63,644 nucleotides of DNA from Conidiobolus incongruus B7586. Lineage: Eukaryota; Entomophthoromycota; Entomophthoromycetes; Entomophthorales; Conidiobolaceae. Positions within the stretch are counted from its first letter, which is position 1. Each line of letters starts with the position of its first letter. Of the stretch, positions 26,701 through 38,171 are shown piece after piece. The DNA is taken from contig JNEM01016258.1 of assembly GCA_000697335.1 (NCBI GenBank), positions 1 to 63,644 of the forward strand, given 5' to 3'. A program made the translations under genes and the position numbers. The notes under the pieces are model-generated. The model was given only the letters and a program-made list of their open reading frames with translations. It searched no databases and was not told the DNA's origin.

Positions 26701-27040
26701 ATATTCAAGTATTTTATTAATTATATAGTAACAAACTTATATTATTTGTCCAAAAAAATCACTTAAAATAATATAAATTTTATTAATATAATTCATAGTA
26801 AATGTGATAATATATTTATATATAGTAAATTTATAATTAGTTAAATTATAAAAAAATAAAAAATATAAATATTATATCTTTAGTTTTAAAATTTCCATTA
26901 AATATAATTTAATCTTAATAAATTTATAACAAAATAAACATTATGATAATATATATAAAATCAATATATAAATATTTTATTATGATTTAAAAAACTTAAT
27001 CAAATTATATATTATTAAAATTAATTTAATATTACCATAG
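23717..27040. other. Very AT-rich intergenic DNA upstream of CCH1 copy 1
   Basis: The proximal part should hold the CCH1 copy 1 promoter. No ORF above background and no recognisable RNA gene. Many short AT microsatellites occur, for example 25789-25803 and 26615-26630. Long stretches almost lack G and C, like the repeat block that follows, so further decayed elements may be hidden here. Confidence 0.5.
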
Positions 27041-27534
27041 AATCAAAAAAATGGGAAATTTTTTAATTACTAATTTTTCAAACTTATTATTAATTTCAAA
27101 ATAAAAAAATATACAAAACAAATAATAAAATATATATTTTAGGACTATATATATATATATATTATTTCTTTGATTAAAAAAATTATTTTTTAAAATTAGT
27201 TATTTAATTTAATTATATTTAAACCAAATAATAATCATCAAAGGTTTTTTATTTTGGTATTAATAAAACTTAACTATAAACCTTTTAAAATTATTTAAAA
27301 TTTATAAGTAGCTTCTAATAATATAATATTATTTAAATCAACAATTTATTTCTAGGTAAATTACTTTAAAGCTAAAAAAGAAATTATTTAGAACTTGTTG
27401 AAATTTAAAAGATTAATTTTAATTATTACTCTTTTAATTGTTAATAAATTAAAAAAATATATCAAAAAAAATTTTTTTATTTAAATTAAAAAACTATTAA
27501 GATACTTTAATATTAGTTATATAAGTATTTTATA

Positions 27535-29105
27535 CACTAACCTACAAAAGTAAGTTATAAAATCAAAAATATATATATTTTAATTAATAACTAAAACAAT
27601 TATATATATTAGATTACTTAAAACTATAATATATAATTAGGGTATATTATTTAATAATAAGTAAATATATTTAGATATATTTAGTAAACTATTAGCAAAA
27701 ATATTAACCCTTAATATTTAACCAAGGTAAGTTATAAATTTGTAGGTTTTTGAGATAAAAGGATATATTTAATAATATATAACCATATCTTTTTTCTCTC
27801 TTTGTTATTATTTTATATAATATTTTACAAATATACTAAATTTTTTTTATTAGTATTATTATACCTAAATCCCTCTCTAAAAAAATCTACTTATATATTA
27901 ATTAACTTTATAAAAAAGGTAAATCAACTTATAATATTACTAGAATTACTAGTGTTAGTTAGTTTACTATAGTTAAAGTTGTTAAGAATAATAATAAAAA
28001 AACATTTAAACTTAAACTTAAGTGTGTTAAAATTATAGATGAATATAATGAGAAGTATATCTATAAGTTAGTTAATATAAGTAAATATAATACTGCTATA
28101 GAAATATAACAGGAACTATAAGACTATACAAGAATATTAATTAGCATTAATATTATTATATATATTTTATGTTAGTATAGATACCACTTACACTTTAAGA
28201 AAAAACACTTTTAATTAAAAAAATCCCATTATAAAGCTAAACAAGAGTTTAAATGTTATTACTAATATTAAACTAAAACTAATTAAAGTAAAGTTATTTA
28301 GTTTAATGAAACAAAAATATACTTTAGTAAATTTAATAAAAAAACTAAATGCTTTAAAAAAGATACAAAACTACTTTATAACTATCATGTTAATTTTACT
28401 CAAAAGTATAATAATAGGTTAATTATTATTTAAAGATATATGTTATTTTTAGGTGTAAAGTATTTTTATAAAGTTAATAAAGGAATTAATATTAAAATAT
28501 ACTAAAGTATTTTAAATAATAAATTGAAAAAAACTATTAAATAATATAGGTTAAATAAATCTAATGTTATTTTTTAGTAAGATAATACTTTTTATTATAC
28601 TATAGCTTTTACTACCAAATAGCTTAAAAATAATAAGATAATAGTTATAAAGTAGCTTTTTTAATTTTTTAACTTTAATCTAATTAAACACTTTTAAAAT
28701 TAGTTAAAAAAAGCTATTAAAGTTTTCCCCCCAGCAAAAAATTTAAATCAACTTTAAAAATATATTTAAGAAGTATAGAATAAAATTAACCTTTTTTAGT
28801 GTAAGAAGTTAATTAATTTTATACCTTATAAACTTAAAGAAATTAGAAAAGCTAAAGGTAGATACACTAGGTTTTAATTTTTTTATCACTAAAAACCTAC
28901 AAATTTATAACTTACTTTAGGTAAAATTTAAAGGTTTATATTTTAGCTAATTAATAGCTAAATATCATCATTTAATGATATATATAACTAATAAGTATAA
29001 TAGATTTTAATTATTTAATTTAAGTTTATTTTATTAAATATTAATCAAGTTATTAGTAAAAATATAAGTGTTTTTAATTTTATAACTTACTTTTGTAGGT
29101 TAGTG
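27535..29105 (+). mobile_element. Tc1/mariner DNA transposon, inactivated, inside repeat X
   Basis: The element is 1,571 bp. Terminal inverted repeats start CACTAACCTACAAAAG and match for about 34 bp with one mismatch, flanked by TA on both sides (27533-27534 and 29106-29107), the expected target duplication. A second inverted pair, GTAAGTTATAAATTTGTAGG, lies inside the ends (about 27727-27751 and 28891-28916). It reuses the same motif, as in IR/DR-type Tc1 elements. The unit at 29398-30185 shows the empty site. The forward strand between the inner repeats holds a recognisable but ruined transposase. G and C are almost absent except in the repeats. Confidence 0.88.
27900..28877 (+). pseudogene. 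Decayed Tc1/mariner transposase
   Basis: The start is approximate. The C-terminal half is clear despite many stops. The block from about 28572 reads stop-stop-DNTFYYT, matching the QQDNAPCHT box of Tc1-like transposases. It continues with FTTK, LKNNKIIVIK and a FNFNLIKHF segment, matching the SPDLNPIEHLW box that holds the last catalytic residue. It ends FIPYKLKEIRKAKGRYTRF at 28877, matching the usual ending IKAKGGHTKY. Differences from the family consensus are of one kind: Q to stop (CAG/CAA to TAG/TAA), W to stop, D to N, E to K and P to L. All are C-to-T or G-to-A. The catalytic Asp of the third box is lost, so the protein cannot have been active in this state. Confidence 0.82.
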
Positions 29106-29397
29106 TATATATTAAAATTTAAATTTAAATTAATTAATAAAAATATAAAATAAATACCTAATAATTTAATTAAAACATAACAAAAACTAGAGTAATTATT
29201 ATTAAATAAAACTTATTAATATATGATTAAAAATTAAAGCTATTATAATAAATTTTTACAAATAATAAATTTTAAATCTTTTTGAATAATCTTTTATTAA
29301 AATATAAATCAAAATGTTAAATTAAGTTAAATCAACCCTTTTTATAAATTCTTTTAAATTAATATTATATTAATAAGTAAATATTAGTACAGAAATT

Positions 29398-30185
29398 AAA
29401 CAATGGTAAATTTTTTAATTTCTAATCTTTTAAACATATTATACATTTTGAAAGATTATATATATATATAATATATAAGAAAATAAATATTTTCAAATTA
29501 TATATATATTCAATTTAAATTATTTTTTTATTAAAATATTTTGATTTTAAAATATATACTTATATTTATTTATACTTAAATTAAATTATGATTATTAAAA
29601 GGCTTTTCATTTTTGTATTTTTAAAACTTAACTATAAACCCTTTAAAATCACCTAAAACTTGTAAACAGTTTATAAAGATGATGTTTTATTTAAAACTAC
29701 CATATATTGTTAGATTTATGATTTTAAAGCTAAAAGGGATATTATTTAAAATTTACCAAAATTTAAAAGATTAATTTTTACTATTACTTTTATACTTACT
29801 AATAAAATAAAAAAAATATTAAGAAATACCTTTTTATTTTTGTTAAAGAGTTATCAAAGTAATTTAATATTAATTATATAAGCATATTATATTTACTTAA
29901 GTTTAAACTTAGATTAATTAATAAAAATATAAAATAAATACCTTATATTTTAATAGAAAGTTAAAAGAAAATTAAAATAACTATAGCTAAACTAAACTTA
30001 TTAAGGTATAACTAAAAACAAAGGTTTTTATAATAAATTCTTATAATTAATAAATTGTAAATTCTTTTATATAATCTTTTACTTAAAAATAAAACAAGTT
30101 GTTAGGTTAAGTTAAATTAATCCCTTCTATAAATTCCAATGAATAAATATTTTAAATATAAGTGAATATTAATTATTGTAATAGA
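29398..30185. repeat. AT-rich repeat unit Y (uninterrupted copy of X)
   Basis: This unit is aligned with unit X as described there, in direct orientation and directly abutting it. It preserves the site that is occupied by the mariner element in X (around 29882-29892). No open frame. Confidence 0.6.
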
Positions 30186-30189
30186 TTAT

Positions 30190-31170
30190 ATTGTTATATA
30201 GCTTTTTTATTTAATACCTCAAGGAAAATTTATTAATAGTAAATTATATATTATTTTTTTAAATAAAATAATTTCTAAATGGTGTTTTTAATATAAATTA
30301 AAGATACTTATTATTTTGTATAATCATTATAAAATATTTAAAATTAAAGCTATAAAAGATTTTTTATATAAAAAAAATAAAGTTACTTACTATATCTAGT
30401 ATATTTACATGATTATAACCTATATGATTATAATTGTTTTAAATAATTAAAAAAATAGCTTATAAGAAAAAAAATTCTTATAAACAAATTAAATTAGTTT
30501 GTAAAATATTAAATTTCAGTTTTTAATAAAAAAAGTGTTTTTAAATATTAGAAAATTATTAAAAGTATAAAAAAAATTATTAATAATAAAAGAAGCTATT
30601 AATTTTATATTATTCATTAATTTTTATATGTTATTTATTAATTTATTTATTTAATTTTAATTTTAAAATTGTACCATTATTTAATTTCTATATTAATATT
30701 AATTATTATAATTAATTATAATAATATTTGATATTTTTATTTAGTTTTTAAAATAAAATCATTTAAAAATAAACTTTATATTGTTTTTTTTAAATAAAAG
30801 TATTTTTAATTAGTATTTTTAATATAATTTGAAAAAATATATTATTTTATAAGATAATTAAAAAATACATAAAGTTATAAAAAACTTTCTAATTAAAAAT
30901 AATTAGAAGAAACTATTACATCTATTATATTCTTTAAATTATAACTTATGTAATTATAATTTTTTTAAGCAATTAAAAAACTAGCTTATAAAAAATAAAA
31001 TTTTTACAGGAAAATTTAATTAATTTATGAAATATTAAATTTTAATCTTTAATAAAAAGAATTATTTTTTAAGTGTTAGATCTTTGTTAAAAGTATAGTA
31101 AAAAGTTAATAGAAAAAAAATTAAATTTATATTATATATTTATTATTATATATAATATATTAAAATGTTT
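30190..31170. repeat. Second pair of related AT-rich repeats
   Basis: Two stretches, about 30190-30560 and 30740-31110, look like divergent direct repeats. Shared blocks in order are TTTTTTTAAATAAAA, TTTTTAATATAA.TT, a TA.TATATT.TATTAT segment, AATTAAAAAA.TAGCTTATAA and AAATATTAAATTT followed by TTTAATAAAAA. They are distinct from units X/Y. Family unknown; alignment in such AT-rich sequence is weak, so confidence is modest. Confidence 0.4.
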
Positions 31171-31947
31171 ATTTTTTTTTAATCACAAAAAATTCCCATT
31201 ATTTAAATTACAAAGTAATATTAAATTGGGTTTAAAATTATTATATCATATTTTTTAAAATATTATCTGATTATTAAATATTTAATAATTTATAAAATAT
31301 TTTAAATATAAAATTTAATTTTGATAAAATAATTTTATATATTAACTTAATAGAGATTGAAAAATATAGGTTTAATATCTTTTACAATAGTATATTATAT
31401 ATTGAAACATAAATTTAATATTTTATAAATTAATAAATTTTATATTTTTAAATTTTATTCAAATGTTAAATTTGATGTTGAACTATTTTGTAATTTTGTA
31501 ATAATATCTAATTTTTATAAAATATTATTAGTATATAGACAAGATTTTTAAAAAATATTGTATTAAATATTGGGGAATTATTTATTGATTATAAATTAAT
31601 GCATTTTCAGCTTATAATTTGAACTATTATAGTTAATGTTCATGAAAGTCTAAGTTGAAAACTTTGGATGAATCAGTGTGTTTGAATATCTCAACTGTTA
31701 TATCTTATGAATAAATCTTAGTTAATATACAATGAGTTAATATAATAAAAATTATTTAAAAATATTAATTGCTGTTTTTCAAGTTAAATATTAAGGAAAA
31801 TTATTTAAATTTAATGTTTAAATAATAATATTAAATTGTAAAATTATTACTATTATTATTGTATTTATCTATTAAATAATAAATATTCTTTTTTATTATC
31901 AAACAAATTATATATTTTTTTTCTCAAAAATTAATTGAATTAAATTT
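31171..31947. other. Spacer downstream of CCH1 copy 2
   Basis: AT-rich with no gene seen. It contains the 3' untranslated region and poly(A) region of CCH1 copy 2. Confidence 0.4.
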
Positions 31948-34900
31948 TTAATAAAATTTATCTTGATCGTATTCATGTTGAAACATTATATCTACCAAAA
32001 TCAATTTAATCTTAAAGATGTTATTGTTATTATATTAGAAATTACCTTTCCACTCTTCATGACTACTCTGAACCAAGCTCAAATGCATTAACTCACCTTC
32101 CGATAAATTGTCCAAATCCGGGTCTTGAGATTTGTCGCTACCACTGAAAAATCTAAACCAAAAATTAGATAGATATAATATTAATAAAATCATTTTAATC
32201 TTACGAAATTGGTGAATGTTCAGGACTGCTGGAGTTAGAATTATCGGAATTTGAAGGTCGTCGAAAGTACCCAGTTTTGGGAATATCCAAACTTAGAGAC
32301 GGTCCACTCGAGTTGGAATCAGTCCTGTCGCAATCAACAGCATTGAGACTGCGAGGCGATTGGATGAGTCGATCTTCCAGCATAATCTGCGGGATTTGGG
32401 AGTTGGTTAAATTGTTCAAGAGCCGTGACAGTCTTCGCTTCTTCAGGTAGATGCGAAGCAGGCCGAGGATCTTGTGCTTGTAGTAGATTTCTTTAATCTG
32501 CTCCTGGTGGTGTTGGTAGTGCAAGATTTCTTTCAAGAGGAAGCATCGCATAGGGTCAATGAGTTTGTACTCCACGATCAGTTTGAGGAATTGATTGAAT
32601 TGGAGGCCTCGACCCTTAGAGTGTAGGATCTTTTGACAGCATTCGATGTACACTGAGTTGAATAAGAGTTTGCGTTGTTTTAGTTTTTTAGTTTCTAATA
32701 AGTTGAGTTGGCGATATAGCCATTTACAGTAAGATTTGATTGCGTGATTGTCGAGTTGGTCCACTGGAGTGCCGCGTTTCCATGCCGGAAATCCAAATTT
32801 CTCCTGATACTTCCTATTGTACTCTCTACAAAGATTGACATGATTGAATTTGGTTGGATACAGTCGCACTTTGAAAGGTGTATCTAATCCCTTTAGAATT
32901 GGGATCAAATGACGCTTTTGGATATAGCCATCTCCCATAGGATCCGCTGTAGACCAATTCTTTTTAAAATTTCTCAAATCTTGTCTCGATACGAACGAAA
33001 ACGAAGCGAAAATTTCATAGCAATAACTAAATGTATCGAGTAAGAAAATAACAAACATACTCGCAAAAATGTATACTGATATAGCGTGAAAACTGACGAA
33101 TAAAATGGTAGCTAACCATGGATCGCCACAATCCGATTTTAAAAAATCTCTATCGTAAACGCAGTTGGGATATTGTACTTTAAAATCGTACATAATATCA
33201 TTCCAACCTTCCCCTGTTGACATTCTAAACAGCATTAGAAATATTGCATAATAGTCATTTGCGTTGACGTAGTAAGACATGTTTTTGCCCCATTTCACAT
33301 TGCCTAAGCCTTGGTTAATTGCAATTGCATAAATTACAAAGATAATAAACCAAACATAAGCTAATTGTAAAATATCTTTGATACTCGCTTTCAATATGAA
33401 TATTAATTGCAATAGAGGGTCCAACTTAACGATAAGTTTTAATCCAACAAGTAAAGTCAGACAGAGTCCAATTTTTTTGATCAATACAGTAGTTGATGGA
33501 TATTGCAATTCGTAAGCATACGCAAGATTTACTTGATAGAGTGAGATTTGAATCACAAGAGCAAGAACATTAATTGTGAGGAAAATTGGGTTGAGTATTT
33601 TGGACATGTACACCTTTTTACCTCGTCCCATCAAAATGAATAATTCATTCATTCCTGAAACGCTTAAGCAAAATACTAAACCCCAAAGTCTGATAAGTCG
33701 CCAAGTTTCGTTCATCTTCAAATATCCAAACATGATTAAAACAAATATAGAAAAATAAATCAGAGAACAGAATCGATTCCACCAACTCTTCTTGTTGGTG
33801 ACTGTCCTGAAACACCATTGCTTCACACCGAGGTCAGTGGGACGGTTCACCATCTTTTTACTTGGTTTCACTTGTGCCAATTGCTTTTTGAAATCAATCC
33901 AATTCTTTTGATCTTCCGTAATTTCTGCAGTCCCAGTCGATTCTCGATGATTATTGATAATCACAGCAATGAATGTGGAAATTCCAATGAGCTGAACTCC
34001 AAAGCAGTACGCTACGAAAAATACACAATTCCACCAACTCGCTTCGTCCCTCGGTTGATATCCTGGTCCTTGGATATTCATAGTATCTCTCATGACGTCG
34101 ATCCACTTTTCGCGACTGGCAATCTCGATGAGAATCATGAGACTCGATCCCAAAGTATCGAAGGAATATAGATAGGGATTAGCCCAAGTACGAGGCATTA
34201 AAATCCCCTCGCCATGCTCAGCCACCCAATTTCCAATACAGTCCCCCATGGTAACGATACTGTCGTCATCATCATTGCACATTGCAAGTCTACCGCCGAA
34301 CAACGTTTTACCTATGACTGCGAAAGGGACTATAAAAGCCAATAGAATGAGAAGTACAGTTAATAATTTGAAAAATCCTGCAACGAAAATTGAATATAAG
34401 GTTCTTCTTAGTGTTCTTGTTTTCGTAACTAATCTCAAAGCTCTCAAAGCCACAAATACATGTAAAATTCTAGAAGCTGAAGCTGGAAAATTGTTCACTA
34501 ATAAAACATCAATTAACTGAAAAATTAAAACGATTAAATCTACACAATTCCAAAAGCTTCGTAGATATCCTTTGGGAGTAAATATCAAACCGTTTGCAAT
34601 TACTATTATGACGAATTCGGTGATTAATATGGAAGTGAAAACCACATTGAGATGCCAGTACAAATCGCCAATACCCACCCGAGTCTTCCAATAATCGAAA
34701 CGAACTTGGGGGCTGTTCAATCCACCAACAATTGTACTACCAATAATTGCACTCCAAATAATTAAATGGTAGTAGACGCGAATATCGCGTAAGTTGAGTA
34801 AATTTTTCCACAGGCTGAAATTTGGATCAATTAATTTTTGACAGTATCGTCGAACGAGATTGTTGGGTCGAAATAAAAAGATGGTTCTCGAATAGTTGGG

Positions 34901-37900
34901 ATGATCATTGTAGAAGCGGGATCGGTAGTAATCCCTCGGTGTAAATTTGGGGTTTTGATTCTTTGGAGGTTCCATTAAATACGCTGTTAAATGTGTAGGG
35001 AGTCGAAATTTTAAAAATTTTGGTAATTTAGGGATTGATAAAGGCAATGGTTTTGGAGGTAATAATCGATATGGATTCCAAACACTATACAATTAGCTAA
35101 AGGTATTTTAGTAATATTAATATAATTACCTGATAGGATATGACTCTTCTCGTTGCTTGATGCCTTGAATATTTTTGATAAATTTGTTCAATTGGATTTG
35201 ATACTTTTCCCCTCGATACAGCTCGAACCCCTCCATTGCCACCGCTATAAACATTCTGGCAAGGATAAAGTTGGTTAGAAATAGCCATGCTATCAATATG
35301 AGAGATATAATTATAATAGCTGCTGTTTTCTTGAATTCGAAAGTCATTTCATATAATTGATTAGGCCAATCTTCGGCATCTAATAACTAAAATATTTGTT
35401 AAATTTGCATTATTAATTAAATACGTTAGTTTTACTTGGATTAAAGATAGGACAGTTTGTTGGATTGTATCAAATCTCATGATATTACTCTCTGTTGGTT
35501 CTAAATTACTTGTTTTCTTCAGTCTGTAATTTAAAATTTCCATAAACTAGTAATGATTTTAATTGATTAATACGATATATTAACAGTAAATAGTTTTACC
35601 ATTGGTCCCACAAGCAATAATAAAGCCCACATAAATGTCAGTACTCTCATTGTATTAATTAAATTGAGAGATAATTTTGACTAATATCAAAATTAATTAC
35701 AAATTTTTAAAAATTCTACATAATTTACCATAATTTGATAAACACCTGGAATTATAATTAAAACTCTGTAAATTCGAAAAATACTAAATACTTCGATATA
35801 GATTAAATTTTTATCGCTAGTAATATCAAAATAGATGTTTAGCACTATGGGTGTGACGATGAGTATCATATCCCAATAGTCTGTTAGGGTTAAGCGTTGT
35901 ACCACACAGGGTAGGTAAGGACATTTTTTAACTATAAATCGAATTAAAATTGTGATAAAGAGAAACCAATTGGTATAAACTAAATAATCAAGTATGTCAG
36001 TATAATGATTAGTATATGTAATGAATATTATGATGTATTACAAAATAAACTTGCACTCCAGCCCGGTTGGATAACATTAGCAATCCTCAAAATAAAATCT
36101 AACCAAATGATCACAAAACTTATAGCTTCCATTACCCCTGACAATTGGACTAGAAAGTTATAAAATGGCTCGGGTATAATTCCAGGGAATCCTTTTGTTG
36201 GACTTTTCCACCATTGATTTAAACTAAATTTTGGTTTTTCAGGTTTAATAGCTTCGTAAGTTCCAGTCTGAGTGTTGAACTGTCTCGTTGGATTGGATTC
36301 TTTCTCTTGTTGAATATCTAGACCTAATAATTCTCTCCACACGCTTTCTTGTTGTTTGAATTTTAATTTGTATTCTCTAATTACCCATTAAATTAGTTAA
36401 TTTAATAAATCATTCAAAAAATGATTACCTCATTCTCTGATACATTTCTGTATCTTCTTCTCTAATTTTTTCGAATATTCGACCAATAACTGCAACGTAC
36501 AAATCCACTAGCCAAAAGCTAAATAGTATGACCACAATACAGTAGTAAGTGGCACTCCACCATCCGTTACCGGCCATTGTATTATACATAATATCACTAT
36601 ATAATTGATCTATAATATTTACATTAAAAATTGCCTGATATCAATTCTAAATTAATTTACTCGTTATTGTAATAAATACAATTAAACCACTCGCTAAAAA
36701 ATTATCAAAAGATAATAAATTGAACTGATTGCCATATTCCTAATCCATGATATTGAGAAAAAAAATTATAATAGTTTGGATAGAAATTACCATGCACTTC
36801 ATCCCAACAGGACATAAATAACCGAATTCTGTATATGGTCGCTGATTAAGGTCAGTTCTCTCGCTATAACAAAATTTATCTTCCAGTGGTTTAAATTCCC
36901 CAGGATTTTCTAAATATATATTACTAATAATTGTTTAATTGTTAATATGTATTATTTACCTTCTACAAAGCATCGTTTACTCAATGTACCCTGAAATAAA
37001 TTTAACCCTAAATTACTAAAAATTCAATTAATTCAATTTTTATATGGATAACTTAATAATTGGTTTACCTCATCAAAACGAAGAAGAAAAGAATAAATAG
37101 AGTGACATTTTGCAGAAGAGGCAAACTGATTTTTAATGTCTTTATAATTTGTTTAAAGAAGGGGATTTCAAATAGTAATCGAATGGGACGAATGGCACTC
37201 AAAAACTGTAGAATTGTAATTAATTCGTTGAAATCGTCAAAAAGACCAGCCCATGTTATTATGTTTAGGATCCAAAAAGCTGTAGTACCGATGAAATCGA
37301 TACGATGTAGTGATCTTCTCAAAAATGGTAATTGTTTAGTTCCGGAATCCTGACTATAAATGGAATCGGTCTTTTGATTAAATTCTTTGATAGTTTTCTC
37401 ATCAATAAAACTGGTTTGTTTAGTTAGACTAGGATTGTAAGGGAATATAAAGCCATTGGATATTGATTTTAATAAGATTTCGACGATGAATATACCATTT
37501 AATACTATTAGTATTATGAAGGATACGTACTCTTCTAATTCTTCACCGGAGTTATATATGATTAGACATATCCATTCAACAAATACTAGCACATTAATAA
37601 TTTTATTGAATAGATGCCATCGCGTAATTTTTTGACTCAGAGCTCGGATAGGATGACCTGAGGGAAATAATAATAATGTTTGGTTGGAATATAATAATAC
37701 ATGTAATCGTCTGTTGATTTCCGATATAAAATGATTGAATTTTGCTCTTATACTATTGGAAAAACTTCGATGTTCCGGTTTTTCTCTGATATTTCGTGGT
37801 GATACGGTAACACTTAGCTTTGGCTTAGCAGTTGGTTTGCCTGCGGATACTGAACTTTTATGCGATTCAGAATGAAGTAATGATATGGAACTCTCTGAAG

Positions 37901-38171
37901 ACAAGGAATCTGTTGGTGAAGTTGGAAGTGAGGGGAGTTGTAATGATTGACTGGTTGGAGATGGAAGATCTAGAAAACTAGAATCGCTTGAAGGTATTCG
38001 TAGTGTCGGAGGTGTATAAATAATAGTTGGTAGTATATCTTGGTTACTGTTTAGAATACTGGCATTCGGACTATTTTCAAGAGAGGATAAATGATCTGAT
38101 AATCGGTGAATGTCAGTCAGGGATATAGAATTAGTATCGTCGTCATTGTGATTAGAAACGTTTTGAGACAT
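31948..38171 (-). CDS. CCH1: Cch1-type voltage-gated calcium channel alpha subunit, copy 2 (13 exons)
   Basis: Minus-strand exons are 37069-38171, 36960-37015, 36791-36909, 36661-36739, 36429-36609, 36042-36376, 35729-35979, 35600-35680, 35436-35546, 35130-35386, 32205-35084, 32046-32152 and 31948-31991, giving 1,867 residues. Every intron has the same position and phase as in copy 1, and seven exons have identical length. The filter is again Q/E/E/E (ITITNQLYSD, LLDAEDW, IASREKW, STGEGWND). S4 of repeat III reads ALRALRLVTKTRTLRR. The EF-hand-like loop is DPMGDGYI, with Asp where copy 1 has Tyr. The final exon ends in FY after an acidic stretch, unlike copy 1. The cytosolic N-terminus (about 180 residues) is Ser-rich and poorly conserved between copies, so regulation may differ. 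Role as for copy 1: plasma-membrane calcium entry, probably with a Mid1 partner. Confidence 0.9.

Larger units (their letters stand above)
27045..29397. repeat. AT-rich repeat unit X, split by a mariner insertion
   Basis: Segments 27045-27534 and 29108-29397 together align, in order and orientation, with the uninterrupted unit at 29398-30185. Shared blocks include GGAAATTTTTTAATT-like starts, AACTTAACTATAAACC.TTT, GATTAATTTT, TTAATTAATAAAAATATAAA and a GTTAAATTAAGTTAAAT-like end. The two units abut as direct tandem repeats of about 790 bp. The family is unknown and no coding frame survives. Confidence 0.6.

Noticed and set aside
24000-31900. Possible CRISPR array or centromere-like block in the AT-rich region between the CCH1 genes
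   Set aside because: No regular short repeats with spacers exist, and CRISPR is not expected in a eukaryotic nuclear genome. Low GC alone does not support a centromere; the visible structure is decayed repeats and a mariner element.
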